From assembly GCA_012728725.1 (NCBI GenBank), contig JAAYEM010000007.1, forward strand, positions 1-32,749: a stretch of 32,749 nucleotides of DNA. The letters are read 5' to 3'. Under the pieces are notes generated by a model. It was not told the DNA's origin and did no database searches. It saw only the letters and a list, made by a program, of their open reading frames with translations. Positions 25,866 to 32,749 of this stretch are shown here, piece by piece; positions within the stretch are counted from its first letter, which is position 1, and every line of letters begins with the position of its first letter. The DNA is from Tissierellia bacterium. GTDB lineage: Bacteria; Bacillota; Clostridia; Tissierellales; Tepidimicrobiaceae. The position numbers and the translations under genes are program-made.

Positions 25866-27347
25866 TTGGAAGAGGTTAGATTAAGGTTTGCACCCAGTCC
25901 TACAGGATATTTGCACATAGGAGGGCTGAGAACTGCTTTATATAATTATCTATTTGCAAAGCATAATAATGGAAAAATGATATTAAGGATTGAGGATACC
26001 GATAGAACTAGATTTGTAGAAGGAGCCATAGAAAATTTAATAGAATCCTTACGTTGGGCTGGTATTAAATATGATGAAGGTGTATTTGTAGAAGATGGGA
26101 AAATAGTCCAAAGAGGAGACCATGGGCCTTATATTCAATCGGAAAGATTGGATATATATAAAAAGTATGTGGATGAGCTAATTGAAAAGGGAGATGCCTA
26201 TTATTGTTTCTGTTCTAAGGAGAGATTGGATAAGGTAAGGGAAGAACAGAAGATTAAGGGCCTTATACCCAAATATGATGGTTTTTGTAGAAGTTTAAGC
26301 TTAGAAGAAGCTAGGGAAAGGATAGCTAATGGGGAAGAATATGTAGTTAGGCTTAAACTTCCTCCCAATAGGGATATAAAATTTGAAGATATTATAAGGG
26401 GCCCTATAACCATAAATACCAATGATATAGACGATCAGGTGCTTTTAAAATCAGATGGATATCCTACCTATCATATGGCGGTAGTAGTAGATGATCATTT
26501 AATGGGTATAACCCATATAGTGAGAGGGGAAGAATGGTTGCCATCCACCCCCAAACATGTATATCTATATGAGGTATTGGGTTGGGAAAAGCCAATCTAT
26601 GTTCATCTACCAACGGTACTTAATAAGGACAGAAAGAAATTGAGTAAACGCCATGGAGATGTTTCTGTAGAGGATTTTAGAAGGAAAGGTTATCTTCCAG
26701 AAGGCCTAATAAATTATTTAGCCCTAGTAGGATGGAGCCCAGAGGATAATGAGGAAATATTCACTATGGAGGAATTAATAGAAAAATTCTCCTTTGATAG
26801 GGTATCAAAAACTGGAGGAATATTTGATATAGAAAAATTAAACTGGGTCAATGGCCATCATATAAGAAGATATGACCTGGATAAGCTTACCAATCTATGT
26901 ATTCCTTATTTAAAGGAAGCAGGATTTGTAGACGATAAATTTGTAGAGGAAAGCTTTGATTGGATAAAGAAAATGGTAGAGACAGTTCAAGAAAGCTTAT
27001 CCAATCTTTCAGAGATAGCAGAAAAGGTTGATATATTCTTCAACAATAAGGTTAAACCAGAAAATGAAGAGGCTTTAGCCATGTTAAAGGAAGAGCATGT
27101 ACCTAGTATTTTAAAAGCCTTTAGGGAGGAATTGGAGCAAGTAGAGGAGATAGATGAAGAATTTGCCAAAGGAATCATGAGAAAGATACAAAAAAGTACC
27201 GGGGTAAAAGGCAAGAAGCTATTTATGCCTACTAGGATTGCTTTAACTGGAAATAGCCATGGACCAGAATTGGTCAGTATAATATATCTTTTAGGTAAGG
27301 AAAATATTATTAGTAGGTTAGATTATGTGGAAGAAAATTATCTATAA
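25866..27347 (+). CDS. gltX: Glutamyl-tRNA synthetase
   Basis: The class I enzyme (about 493 residues) charges tRNA-Glu. It shows [21 protein letters not shown] with the HIGG form of [34 protein letters not shown] and [11 protein letters not shown] as the KMSKS equivalent; the C-terminal half is the helical anticodon-binding region. Start choice: TTG 25866 has AAGGAGG (25852-25858) seven bases upstream and leaves 26 bases from the predicted transcription start, while the in-frame ATG at 25848 has only a weak site and would lie within 8 bases of that start. With TTG the protein begins [14 protein letters not shown], the usual form. Use of ATG 25848 would add six residues. Confidence 0.94.
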   Translation: MEEVRLRFAPSPTGYLHIGGLRTALYNYLFAKHNNGKMILRIEDTDRTRFVEGAIENLIESLRWAGIKYDEGVFVEDGKIVQRGDHGPYIQSERLDIYKKYVDELIEKGDAYYCFCSKERLDKVREEQKIKGLIPKYDGFCRSLSLEEARERIANGEEYVVRLKLPPNRDIKFEDIIRGPITINTNDIDDQVLLKSDGYPTYHMAVVVDDHLMGITHIVRGEEWLPSTPKHVYLYEVLGWEKPIYVHLPTVLNKDRKKLSKRHGDVSVEDFRRKGYLPEGLINYLALVGWSPEDNEEIFTMEELIEKFSFDRVSKTGGIFDIEKLNWVNGHHIRRYDLDKLTNLCIPYLKEAGFVDDKFVEESFDWIKKMVETVQESLSNLSEIAEKVDIFFNNKVKPENEEALAMLKEEHVPSILKAFREELEQVEEIDEEFAKGIMRKIQKSTGVKGKKLFMPTRIALTGNSHGPELVSIIYLLGKENIISRLDYVEENYL

Positions 27348-27767
27348 GGTTAACTTAATTTTAAATTAAGGTTAAGTTAAAGTAATGTAGATGTGAACTT
27401 GCAACTTGCATTTTCTAATAATAAAAAGTTCCCAAATTGGTACCAGGTACAGGCGGATTCTGGGTATAAGTGAAATAGAAATAATATGCGGACAGACCGT
27501 CTCTATGGATAGAGGCGGTTTTGTCAATCAGCAGATACTTAGCCCTGTAAATCTTTGAACCTGGCACTAACTTACCAACTTATTTTAGAAAAGTTCATAC
27601 AAAAATGCTTTAGCAGGCTAAAGGCGCCCTTGCATTTTCATTCCCCTTTGCGTGGGAAAGTCATAATGGTTAGTAAGTTCTAAGCAGATTCCCATATTTA
27701 CCTAGCAAAAGCTAATAAGTTGGTGCCGAGTACTTTAGGCAGGGTCTCGATAGAAAGGAGGAAACAA
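27348..27767. other. 420-base non-coding spacer with degenerate repeats and hairpins
   Basis: No credible ORF lies here. Seen: (a) TTAACTTAA (27350-27358)/TTAAGTTAA (27372-27380), competing with CTTAATTT/AAATTAAG inside it; (b) a strong hairpin at 27491-27525, GACA + ACCGTCTCTA with TAGAGGCGGT + TGTC; (c) three related 14-mers of the form TTRGTRCCRRGTWC, two direct (27437-27450, 27720-27733) and one inverted (27557-27570); (d) inverted ACCAACTTA (27574-27582)/TAAGTTGGT (27716-27724); (e) CTTGCATTTTC twice (27404-27414 and about 27629-27639). In B. subtilis cysE lies between gltX and cysS. This could be the worn remnant of a small mobile element or a structured leader for cysS; I see no T-box motif. 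Confidence 0.6.
27491..27525 (+). other. Strong hairpin in the gltX-cysS spacer
   Basis: ACCGTCTCTA (27496-27505), loop TGGA and TAGAGGCGGT (27510-27519) make a 10-bp stem with one wobble pair. Outer GACA (27491-27494) and TGTC (27522-27525) extend it. Only TTTT follows the inner stem, so it could be a weak terminator for gltX or a structural element. Confidence 0.65.
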
Positions 27768-29165
27768 ATGAAATTATATAATACCTTAACAAGAAGAAAA
27801 GAAGAATTTAAGCCAATAAAAGATGGAGAAGTGACCATGTATGTTTGCGGTCCTACAGTGTATGACTATATCCATGTAGGCAATGCTAGGCCCATGGTGG
27901 TATTTGATACCCTAAGAAGGTATTTTATATATAAAGGATATAATGTAAAGTATGTGGTTAATTTTACTGACATAGATGATAAGATTATAAATAGGGCCAA
28001 TGAAGCAGGGATTACCACGGAAGAGGTGGCAGATAAATATATAAAGGCCTTTATGGAGGATGCAAAGGGGTTAAATCTATACCAGGAAAAGACACTGCAT
28101 CCAAGGGCTACAGAATATATAGATCATATGATTAAATTCATAGAGAAATTAATAGAAAAAGGGGCAGCCTATAATGTAGATGGTAATGTTTATTTTAATA
28201 TAAACAGTGCCAAGGATTATGGTAAACTATCTAAAAAAAGTTTAGATGATCTAATATCTGGAGTTAGGGTGGAAGTCAACGAAGAAAAAAGAAATCCAAT
28301 GGATTTTGCATTATGGAAAAAGGCCAAGGAAGGGGAGCCCTATTGGGACAGTCCCTGGGGTAAAGGAAGACCAGGCTGGCATATTGAGTGTTCCGTTATG
28401 GCCAGGGAGCTATTGGGAGAGACCATTGATATACATGCTGGAGGGGAGGACTTACAATTTCCCCACCATGAAAATGAAATTGCCCAATCTGAAACCCTTA
28501 CCAATAAGCCCTTTGCTAACTATTGGCTCCATAATGGCATGCTGACAGTAGACAATCAAAAGATGTCCAAATCTTTGGGGAATTTCTTTACAGTAAGGGA
28601 TATTGCTAAAGAATTCGATTTAGAAGTTCTTAGGTTTTTCCTACTTTCTGCCCACTATAGAAACCCTATAAACTTTAGTAGGGAGGTAATGGAGCAGTTA
28701 AAAAATGGCCTAGAACGCTTATATAATGGAAAGGCCCATTTGGAATATCTGTTGGGTAAAGCTCCAGCTAGGGAACTAGGAGAAGGGGAAAGGGAAATAT
28801 TAAAGGAAATTGATAAATTCAAGGACCAGTTTATTGAAAGTATGGAGGATGATCTAAATACTGCAGATGCAATAGCCAGCCTATTTGATTTAGTCAAATT
28901 TGCTAATACTAATTTAAATGAACAAACTCCTAAATCTGTGGTACAATATACCTATGATAATTTTTTAGAATTATCCAATGTTTTAGGTATTTTATCAAAG
29001 GAAGAAGAAATTTTAGAGGAGGAAATACTAGAATTGATTGAAAAGAGAACTCAGGCAAGGAAGGAAAAGAACTACAAACTAGCAGATGAGATAAGGGATG
29101 AATTAAGAAATAGGGGAATCATACTAGAGGATACAAAAGAAGGAGTGAAATGGAAGAGGATATAG
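27768..29165 (+). CDS. cysS: Cysteinyl-tRNA synthetase
   Basis: The 465-residue class I enzyme charges tRNA-Cys. It shows YVCGPTVYDYIHVGNARP with the first zinc-ligand Cys and the HVGN form of HIGH, WHIECSVMA with the second Cys, the GGEDLQFPHHENEIAQSE zinc and active-site block, and KMSKSLGNF. The C-terminal helical domain ends in a basic, Lys/Arg-rich anticodon-binding part (KRTQARKEKNYKLADEIRD). ATG 27768 follows AAAGGAGG at six bases and gives the normal length; the frame stays open upstream to 27720 within the repeat-bearing spacer, but that extension lacks a start site and homology. mrnC starts three bases after the stop. Confidence 0.97.
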   Translation: MKLYNTLTRRKEEFKPIKDGEVTMYVCGPTVYDYIHVGNARPMVVFDTLRRYFIYKGYNVKYVVNFTDIDDKIINRANEAGITTEEVADKYIKAFMEDAKGLNLYQEKTLHPRATEYIDHMIKFIEKLIEKGAAYNVDGNVYFNINSAKDYGKLSKKSLDDLISGVRVEVNEEKRNPMDFALWKKAKEGEPYWDSPWGKGRPGWHIECSVMARELLGETIDIHAGGEDLQFPHHENEIAQSETLTNKPFANYWLHNGMLTVDNQKMSKSLGNFFTVRDIAKEFDLEVLRFFLLSAHYRNPINFSREVMEQLKNGLERLYNGKAHLEYLLGKAPARELGEGEREILKEIDKFKDQFIESMEDDLNTADAIASLFDLVKFANTNLNEQTPKSVVQYTYDNFLELSNVLGILSKEEEILEEEILELIEKRTQARKEKNYKLADEIRDELRNRGIILEDTKEGVKWKRI

Positions 29166-29168
29166 TCT

Positions 29169-29600
29169 ATGGAAAAAGAATACCGAAACCTGTTTAGGAG
29201 TCTTAATACCAGATTAGATGGGGAGGATATTAATATGCTTTCTCCCCTCCAATTAGCCTATATAGGGGATGCGGTTTTTGAACTATGTGTAAGGACCTAT
29301 CTACTCCAAAGGGAAATGCCGGTGAAAAAGCTTCATGATGAGACCATCAAATATGTAAAGGCTAAGGCCCAATCTACTTTTGTCCATGAATTGGAAGGGA
29401 TATTGACAGAGAAAGAAAAGTATTTGGTTAGACGGGGGAGAAATGCCAAGACCCATTCAACACCCAAAAATGCTGACATAATGGACTACAGATATGCTAC
29501 TGGATTTGAGTCCTTAATAGGATACCTGTATTTAACTGGACAGGATGATAGAGTGGTGGAGCTGTTTGATAAGATAATCCACCTTTCAACTAATAACTAA
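29169..29600 (+). CDS. mrnC: Mini-ribonuclease III
   Basis: The 143-residue protein is an RNase III catalytic domain without the double-stranded RNA-binding domain. The signature [18 protein letters not shown] carries D34 and E38 of the metal site, and [14 protein letters not shown] and [16 protein letters not shown] are the rest of the conserved core. In B. subtilis Mini-III matures 23S rRNA ends. It is the second gene after cysS with only three bases between them and a weak ribosome site (GAGGAT), which suggests translational coupling. The order cysS-mrnC-rlmB-yacP-sigH is conserved with B. subtilis apart from the thyX insertion. Confidence 0.95.
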   Translation: MEKEYRNLFRSLNTRLDGEDINMLSPLQLAYIGDAVFELCVRTYLLQREMPVKKLHDETIKYVKAKAQSTFVHELEGILTEKEKYLVRRGRNAKTHSTPKNADIMDYRYATGFESLIGYLYLTGQDDRVVELFDKIIHLSTNN

Positions 29601-29617
29601 AGATAAGGGGGAAAAGT

Positions 29618-30376
29618 ATGAAGGTAAAATTGTTAAGCTATACTCCTAATGGAGAAAGATTGATTGCATCTGCAGCTAAGCTGTGTTATTCACCTGTAGG
29701 TGTCAGCCAAATAGAAAAGGGTTTAGATGATGAGAAGGTGGAAAGATTTTTAAAAACCCTAATGGATTTAGGGCATGAATCCCCTATAGAGCATGTAAGT
29801 TTTACCTTTGGGGTAGAAGGAGTCTCAAGAACTTTGACCCATCAATTGGTACGCCATAGGATAGCCAGTTATTCCCAGCAATCCCAAAGATATGTTAAAC
29901 TTGACCAATTTGAATATATAATTCCCCCCTCTATAGCAGAAGATGAAAAGGCTAAGGAATTATTTATTGAGGCCATGGAAAGGGACCAAAAATATTACGA
30001 TGAAATATCGGACATTTTATTTAATAAATATTTTGACAAATATATAAAAGAGGGCATGAAGGAAAAGGAGGCCAGGCTTAAGGCAGAGAAGGAGTCTATA
30101 GAAGATGCCAGGTATGTATTCCCCAATGCCTGTGAAACAAAAATTGTATTTACAATGAATGCAAGAACCCTATTAAACTTTTTCAGGCTAAGGTGTTGTA
30201 ATAGGGCCCAATGGGAGATAAGGCAATTGGCTATTGAAATGCTTAAAATTGTCAAAAAAACATACCCCACTTTATTTAAAAATGCAGGTCCTGGCTGTTT
30301 AAGAGGGCCTTGCCCGGAAGGGGCCATGACTTGTGGCAAAATAAAGGAAGTTAGAGAAAAATTTAACAATTTATAA
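29618..30376 (+). CDS. thyX: Flavin-dependent thymidylate synthase
   Basis: The 252-residue enzyme makes dTMP from dUMP with methylenetetrahydrofolate, FAD and NADPH. The ThyX motif [13 protein letters not shown] is at residues 79-91, with [13 protein letters not shown] before it and [14 protein letters not shown] later, as the family requires. The C-terminal extension ends in [15 protein letters not shown], with several Cys that could bind metal; this tail is seen in some clostridial ThyX proteins. AAGGGGG precedes the ATG. It lies 17 bases after mrnC and 26 before rlmB, so it is part of the same operon; B. subtilis lacks thyX here. Confidence 0.96.
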   Translation: MKVKLLSYTPNGERLIASAAKLCYSPVGVSQIEKGLDDEKVERFLKTLMDLGHESPIEHVSFTFGVEGVSRTLTHQLVRHRIASYSQQSQRYVKLDQFEYIIPPSIAEDEKAKELFIEAMERDQKYYDEISDILFNKYFDKYIKEGMKEKEARLKAEKESIEDARYVFPNACETKIVFTMNARTLLNFFRLRCCNRAQWEIRQLAIEMLKIVKKTYPTLFKNAGPGCLRGPCPEGAMTCGKIKEVREKFNNL

Positions 30377-30402
30377 GATTATAAAGAAGGTAGGAATAGA
30401 GA

Positions 30403-31149
30403 ATGAATGAAGAGTATATAGTAGGACGAAATCCTGTACTAGAAGTTTTAAGATCTAACAGGGAAATTGAAAAGATTTTTATTCAAAAGGGAGAATTAAA
30501 AGGTTCTATCAATAAAATAATTGGAATTGCCAAGGATAGAGGCATTGTAATACAAGAGGTGGATAGGAGGAAACTGGATCAAATTTCTAAGGGGAGCAAT
30601 CACCAAGGGGTTGCCGCCTTAGTTTCCCCTTATAAGTATTTTTCTGTAGATGATATATTGGAAAAAGCAGAAAGATTAGGAGAAGACCCCTTTATATTAA
30701 TTCTTGATGGAATAGAAGATCCCCATAATTTAGGATCTATAATAAGGACAGCTGAATGTGGTGGAGTCCATGGAATAATAATACCAAAGAGGAGATCAGC
30801 CCATGTAAGCCAAAGGGTATATAAAAGTTCAGCAGGGGCAGTGGAGCATATGATGGTTGCCAAGGTTAACAATATTTCAGATACCCTAGACAGATTAAAG
30901 GATAAGGGCCTCTGGATATATGGAGCAGATATGGATGGGGATGAATACTATTTCAATAGGGAATTAAAGGGCCCTATTGCCTTAGTAATAGGCAGTGAAG
31001 GTAAGGGCATGTCTAGGCTGGTAAAAGAAAAATGTGATTTTCTATTAAAGATTCCAATGTGTGGAAGGATTTCTTCTCTTAATGCAGCTAATGCAGCCTC
31101 CATATTAATATATGAAGTGGTAAGGCAGGGCCATGAAGGGAAAAGATAA
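30403..31149 (+). CDS. rlmB: RlmB-like 23S rRNA (guanosine 2'-O)-methyltransferase
   Basis: The 248-residue SPOUT (TrmH family) enzyme has an N-terminal L30e-like substrate-binding domain (EEYIVGRNPVLEVLRS, ending near residue 75) and a C-terminal knotted methyltransferase domain. SPOUT motifs are LDGIEDPHNLGSIIRTAE, VIGSEGKGMSRLV and IPMCGRISSLNAANAASILIYE. RlmB methylates G2251 in the 23S peptidyl-transferase region; assignment to RlmB rather than other TrmH proteins rests on the full-length match and gene order (B. subtilis yacO). Its last 17 bases overlap the start of the next gene. Confidence 0.93.
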   Translation: MNEEYIVGRNPVLEVLRSNREIEKIFIQKGELKGSINKIIGIAKDRGIVIQEVDRRKLDQISKGSNHQGVAALVSPYKYFSVDDILEKAERLGEDPFILILDGIEDPHNLGSIIRTAECGGVHGIIIPKRRSAHVSQRVYKSSAGAVEHMMVAKVNNISDTLDRLKDKGLWIYGADMDGDEYYFNRELKGPIALVIGSEGKGMSRLVKEKCDFLLKIPMCGRISSLNAANAASILIYEVVRQGHEGKR

Positions 31150-31663
31150 TAGCAAGGAATATCTTTTTGTTGATGGCTATAATGTTATAAATTCTTGGAA
31201 AAGGCTGCAGGAGCTTAGCAGTATAGACTTAAACCTGGCAAGAGAAGAATTAATAGAAACCATGGCGGAGTATCAGTCCTATTCAGGTATAAAGGTTATA
31301 ATAGTATTTGATGCCCATATGGTAAAGGGGAACAGTGGGAAAAAGGAAATAATTAAAGGGGTTGAAGTAATATATACTAAAGAAAACGAAACCGCTGATC
31401 AATATATCGAAAAGGTTTTAGATGATATTGGCAGAATACGAAAAGTAAGAGTTGCCACTTCCGATTGGATGGAGCAACAAATAGTCCTAGGCAGGGGAGG
31501 CACTAGGATATCTGCTAGGGAACTGGAAGTAGAAATATGTAACTATAAGAGATTAATCAATAAAAAAAGGCGTTCCCAAAAGGCTAAGGGGGATTTGTTT
31601 ATAGGTAAGCTTAATGAGGATATATTAAAAAAGCTAGATGAATGGGCAAAAGGCAAGGAATAA
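31133..31663 (+). CDS. rae1: NYN-domain endoribonuclease, Rae1/YacP-like
   Basis: The 176-residue protein is an NYN (PIN-like) nuclease: LFVDGYNVINSW near the N-terminus gives the first acidic residue, VIIVFDAHMVKG the next strand, and ETADQYIEKVLDD and VATSDWMEQQIVLGRGG the remaining acidic active site. B. subtilis YacP, renamed Rae1, cleaves mRNA in the ribosomal A site. The C-terminal tail is basic (KKRRSQKAK), fitting ribosome or RNA binding. It overlaps rlmB by 17 bases in another frame, so its translation is probably coupled. sigH follows after its own promoter. Confidence 0.92.
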   Translation: MKGKDNSKEYLFVDGYNVINSWKRLQELSSIDLNLAREELIETMAEYQSYSGIKVIIVFDAHMVKGNSGKKEIIKGVEVIYTKENETADQYIEKVLDDIGRIRKVRVATSDWMEQQIVLGRGGTRISARELEVEICNYKRLINKKRRSQKAKGDLFIGKLNEDILKKLDEWAKGKE

Positions 31664-31664
31664 C

Positions 31665-31693
31665 TTGACTATTTTCCATATTTTATTTATAAT
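31665..31693 (+). promoter_or_regulatory. Promoter of sigH
   Basis: TTGACT (31665-31670) and a perfect TATAAT (31688-31693) are 17 bases apart, right after the yacP stop. This lets sigH be transcribed apart from the cysS operon. Confidence 0.82.
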
Positions 31694-31742
31694 TTACTTA
31701 ATTGTGGGGTGTCTTTCAAACATGTTTTGGAGGGGATAACAG

Positions 31743-32390
31743 GTGGGTTTAGAATTGCACAACAAGGGGTTTGACACAAGGGTTTATGAGAACATGAAGG
31801 ATGAAGATATTGTAGAAGAGGCTAACACCGGAGATCCTTATGCCCTTGAGTATTTGATGACAAAGTATAAAAATTTTGTTAGAATAAAAGCGAGGGCCTA
31901 CTTTTTAATAGGTGCAGACAAAGAGGATATAATTCAAGAGGGCATGATAGGTCTTTATAAGGCCACTCGTGATTATAGAAAGGACAAGCTTACATCCTTT
32001 AAAGCTTTCGCAGAACTATGCATTACCAGACAAATAATTACCGCTATTAAAAGTGCTACCAGGCAAAAACATATACCCTTAAATTCTTATGTATCCCTTA
32101 ACAAGCCCATATATGATGAGGAATCAGATAGGACTTTGTTAGATGTAATATCTGGAGCCAAGGTTACAGACCCAGAAGAACTGATCATCAGTAGTGAAGA
32201 ATTGTGTTCAATGGAGAATAAAATAGTGGAACTTTTAAGCGATTTAGAATGGCAAGTACTTATGGCTTACCTGGATGGCAAATCTTACCAGGAGATTGCA
32301 AAGGAACTTAAAAGACATGTGAAAAGCATTGATAATGCGCTACAGAGGGTTAAGCGTAAACTTGAAAGATATTTAGAATTAAGGGAATAA
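31743..32390 (+). CDS. sigH: RNA polymerase sigma factor SigH (Spo0H)
   Basis: The 215-residue sigma-70 protein has region 2 (DPYALEYLMTKYKNFVRIKA, EDIIQEGMIGLYKATRDY, LTSFKAFAELCITRQII) and region 4 (LSDLEWQVLMAYLDGKSYQEIAKELKRHVKSIDNALQRVKRK), which are close to B. subtilis sigma-H over almost the whole length, including RQKHIPLNSYVSLNKPI between them. Sigma-H directs transition-phase and early sporulation genes. The start is GTG behind GGAGGGG with a seven-base gap. It has its own SigA-type promoter upstream. Confidence 0.96.
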   Translation: MGLELHNKGFDTRVYENMKDEDIVEEANTGDPYALEYLMTKYKNFVRIKARAYFLIGADKEDIIQEGMIGLYKATRDYRKDKLTSFKAFAELCITRQIITAIKSATRQKHIPLNSYVSLNKPIYDEESDRTLLDVISGAKVTDPEELIISSEELCSMENKIVELLSDLEWQVLMAYLDGKSYQEIAKELKRHVKSIDNALQRVKRKLERYLELRE

Positions 32391-32402
32391 TAAAAATACC
32401 TA

Positions 32403-32431
32403 TTGACAATAAAATAGCTTGGTAGTAAAAT
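32403..32431 (+). promoter_or_regulatory. Promoter of tRNA-Thr and tuf
   Basis: TTGACA (32403-32408) and TAAAAT (32426-32431) have a 17-base spacer and lie 21 bases before the tRNA, a usual arrangement for a strong tRNA promoter. No terminator separates sigH from it. Confidence 0.82.
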
Positions 32432-32451
32432 ATTTTACAGTGGTTTTAGAT

Positions 32452-32527
32452 GCCCATGTAGCTCAGGAGGTAGAGCACTTGCATGGTAAGCAAGAGGTCA
32501 CCGGTTCGAGTCCGGTCATGGGCTCCA
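32452..32527 (+). tRNA. tRNA-Thr (anticodon GGU)
   Basis: A full 76-base cloverleaf: acceptor GCCCATG/CATGGGC, D-stem GCTC/GAGC, anticodon stem CTTGC/GCAAG with loop ATGGTAA (anticodon GGT at 32485-32487), T-stem ACCGG/CCGGT with TTCGAGT, discriminator T and an encoded CCA. GGU reads ACC and ACU threonine codons. Confidence 0.97.
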
Positions 32528-32537
32528 AATAAAAAAA

Positions 32538-32557
32538 GAAACACCCGGAGGAGTTTC
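32538..32557 (+). other. Small hairpin between tRNA-Thr and tuf
   Basis: GAAAC (32538-32542) and GTTTC (32553-32557) with inner CC/GG and one A-A mismatch form a hairpin with no T-run. It is more likely a processing or stability element between tRNA and tuf mRNA than a terminator. Confidence 0.45.
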
Positions 32558-32590
32558 CTGTATTAATTTTATTATTAAGGAGGAATCACG

Positions 32591-32749
32591 ATGGCAAAGG
32601 AAAAATTCGAGAGAACCAAACCTCACGTCAATATAGGAACAATAGGTCACGTAGACCATGGAAAGACCACATTAACAGCAGCTATAACAATGGTATTAAA
32701 TAAAAGATACGGATCAGGGCAAGTAATGAGCTATGAAAATATAGATAAG
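32591..32749 (+). CDS. tuf: Elongation factor Tu, N-terminal fragment (cut by window end)
   Basis: Fifty-three codons remain, starting [14 protein letters not shown], with the P-loop GHVDHGKT at residues 19-26 and ending in SYENIDK just before switch I. AAGGAGG lies about eight bases before the ATG. The tRNA-Thr gene and its promoter lie just upstream and could be cotranscribed with it. The rest of the gene is outside the window, so intactness cannot be judged. Confidence 0.97.
   Translation, partial: MAKEKFERTKPHVNIGTIGHVDHGKTTLTAAITMVLNKRYGSGQVMSYENIDK

Noticed and set aside
27720-27767. Sixteen-codon N-terminal extension of CysS.
   Set aside because: It runs through the repeat-bearing spacer, and AAAGGAGG with ATG 27768 gives the normal family length.
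27348-27767. A T-box riboswitch for cysS.
   Set aside because: No GGGTGGTACCGCGG-type motif or terminator pair is present, unlike the clear T-boxes before ileS and proS.

Overview
This AT-rich window is a housekeeping stretch from a low-GC Gram-positive bacterium, most likely a Clostridia/Tissierellia-type anaerobe. The evidence is a B. subtilis-like ctsR-mcsA-mcsB-clpC-radA ... ispD-ispF ... gltX ... cysS-mrnC ... rlmB-yacP-sigH order, T-box and PyrR leader RNAs, strong GGAGG-type ribosome sites, heavy AGG/AGA/ATA codon use, ThyX, and a sporulation-type sigma-H. Nearly all genes lie on the + strand. I see no CRISPR array, intact insertion sequence, prophage or biosynthetic cluster.

Layout. 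1-94 is the 3' part of a 5S rRNA with its terminator. 176-1843 holds a uracil permease gene behind a long leader with two PyrR-type sites. 1861-5558 holds a BaiN/HI0933-like flavoprotein, a Rossmann+SAF dehydrogenase and a lipoate-protein ligase. 5565-9050 is a T-box(Ile)-controlled type 2 isoleucyl-tRNA synthetase. 9084-12990 holds a short M3-like zinc peptidase and a divergent EF-G-like GTPase. 13082-17630 is the CtsR-controlled protein quality-control operon (ctsR, mcsA, mcsB, clpC). 17651-21390 holds radA, one minus-strand gene of unknown function, carD and a PIN-TRAM membrane protein. 21439-24857 holds ispD-ispF and a T-box(Pro)-controlled proS. 24939-27347 holds a YpuA/DUF1002 exported protein and gltX. 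27348-27767 is a 420-base non-coding, repeat-bearing spacer. 27768-32390 is cysS, mrnC, thyX, rlmB, yacP/rae1 and sigH. 32403-32749 holds tRNA-Thr(GGU) and the first 53 codons of tuf, cut by the window end.

How it fits together. Translation supply is the main theme: four aminoacyl-tRNA synthetases, tRNA-Thr, EF-Tu, an EF-G paralogue, rRNA processing (MrnC), rRNA methylation (RlmB) and ribosome-linked mRNA decay (Rae1). The McsB/ClpC arginine-phosphorylation and degradation module, CarD and sigma-H add stress and growth-phase control.

Main points of interest: (1) IleRS carries G-I-H-H in place of the class I H-x-G-H signature, a swap linked in the literature to mupirocin hyper-resistance; (2) the permease leader appears to combine PyrR transcription attenuation with a second PyrR site that could control the ribosome-binding site; (3) the EF-G-like protein has Tyr in place of the catalytic His of DTPGH; (4) a small CxC/CxxC protein on the opposite strand sits where disA is found in B. 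subtilis; (5) the gltX-cysS spacer, where B. subtilis has cysE, carries degenerate repeats and hairpins.
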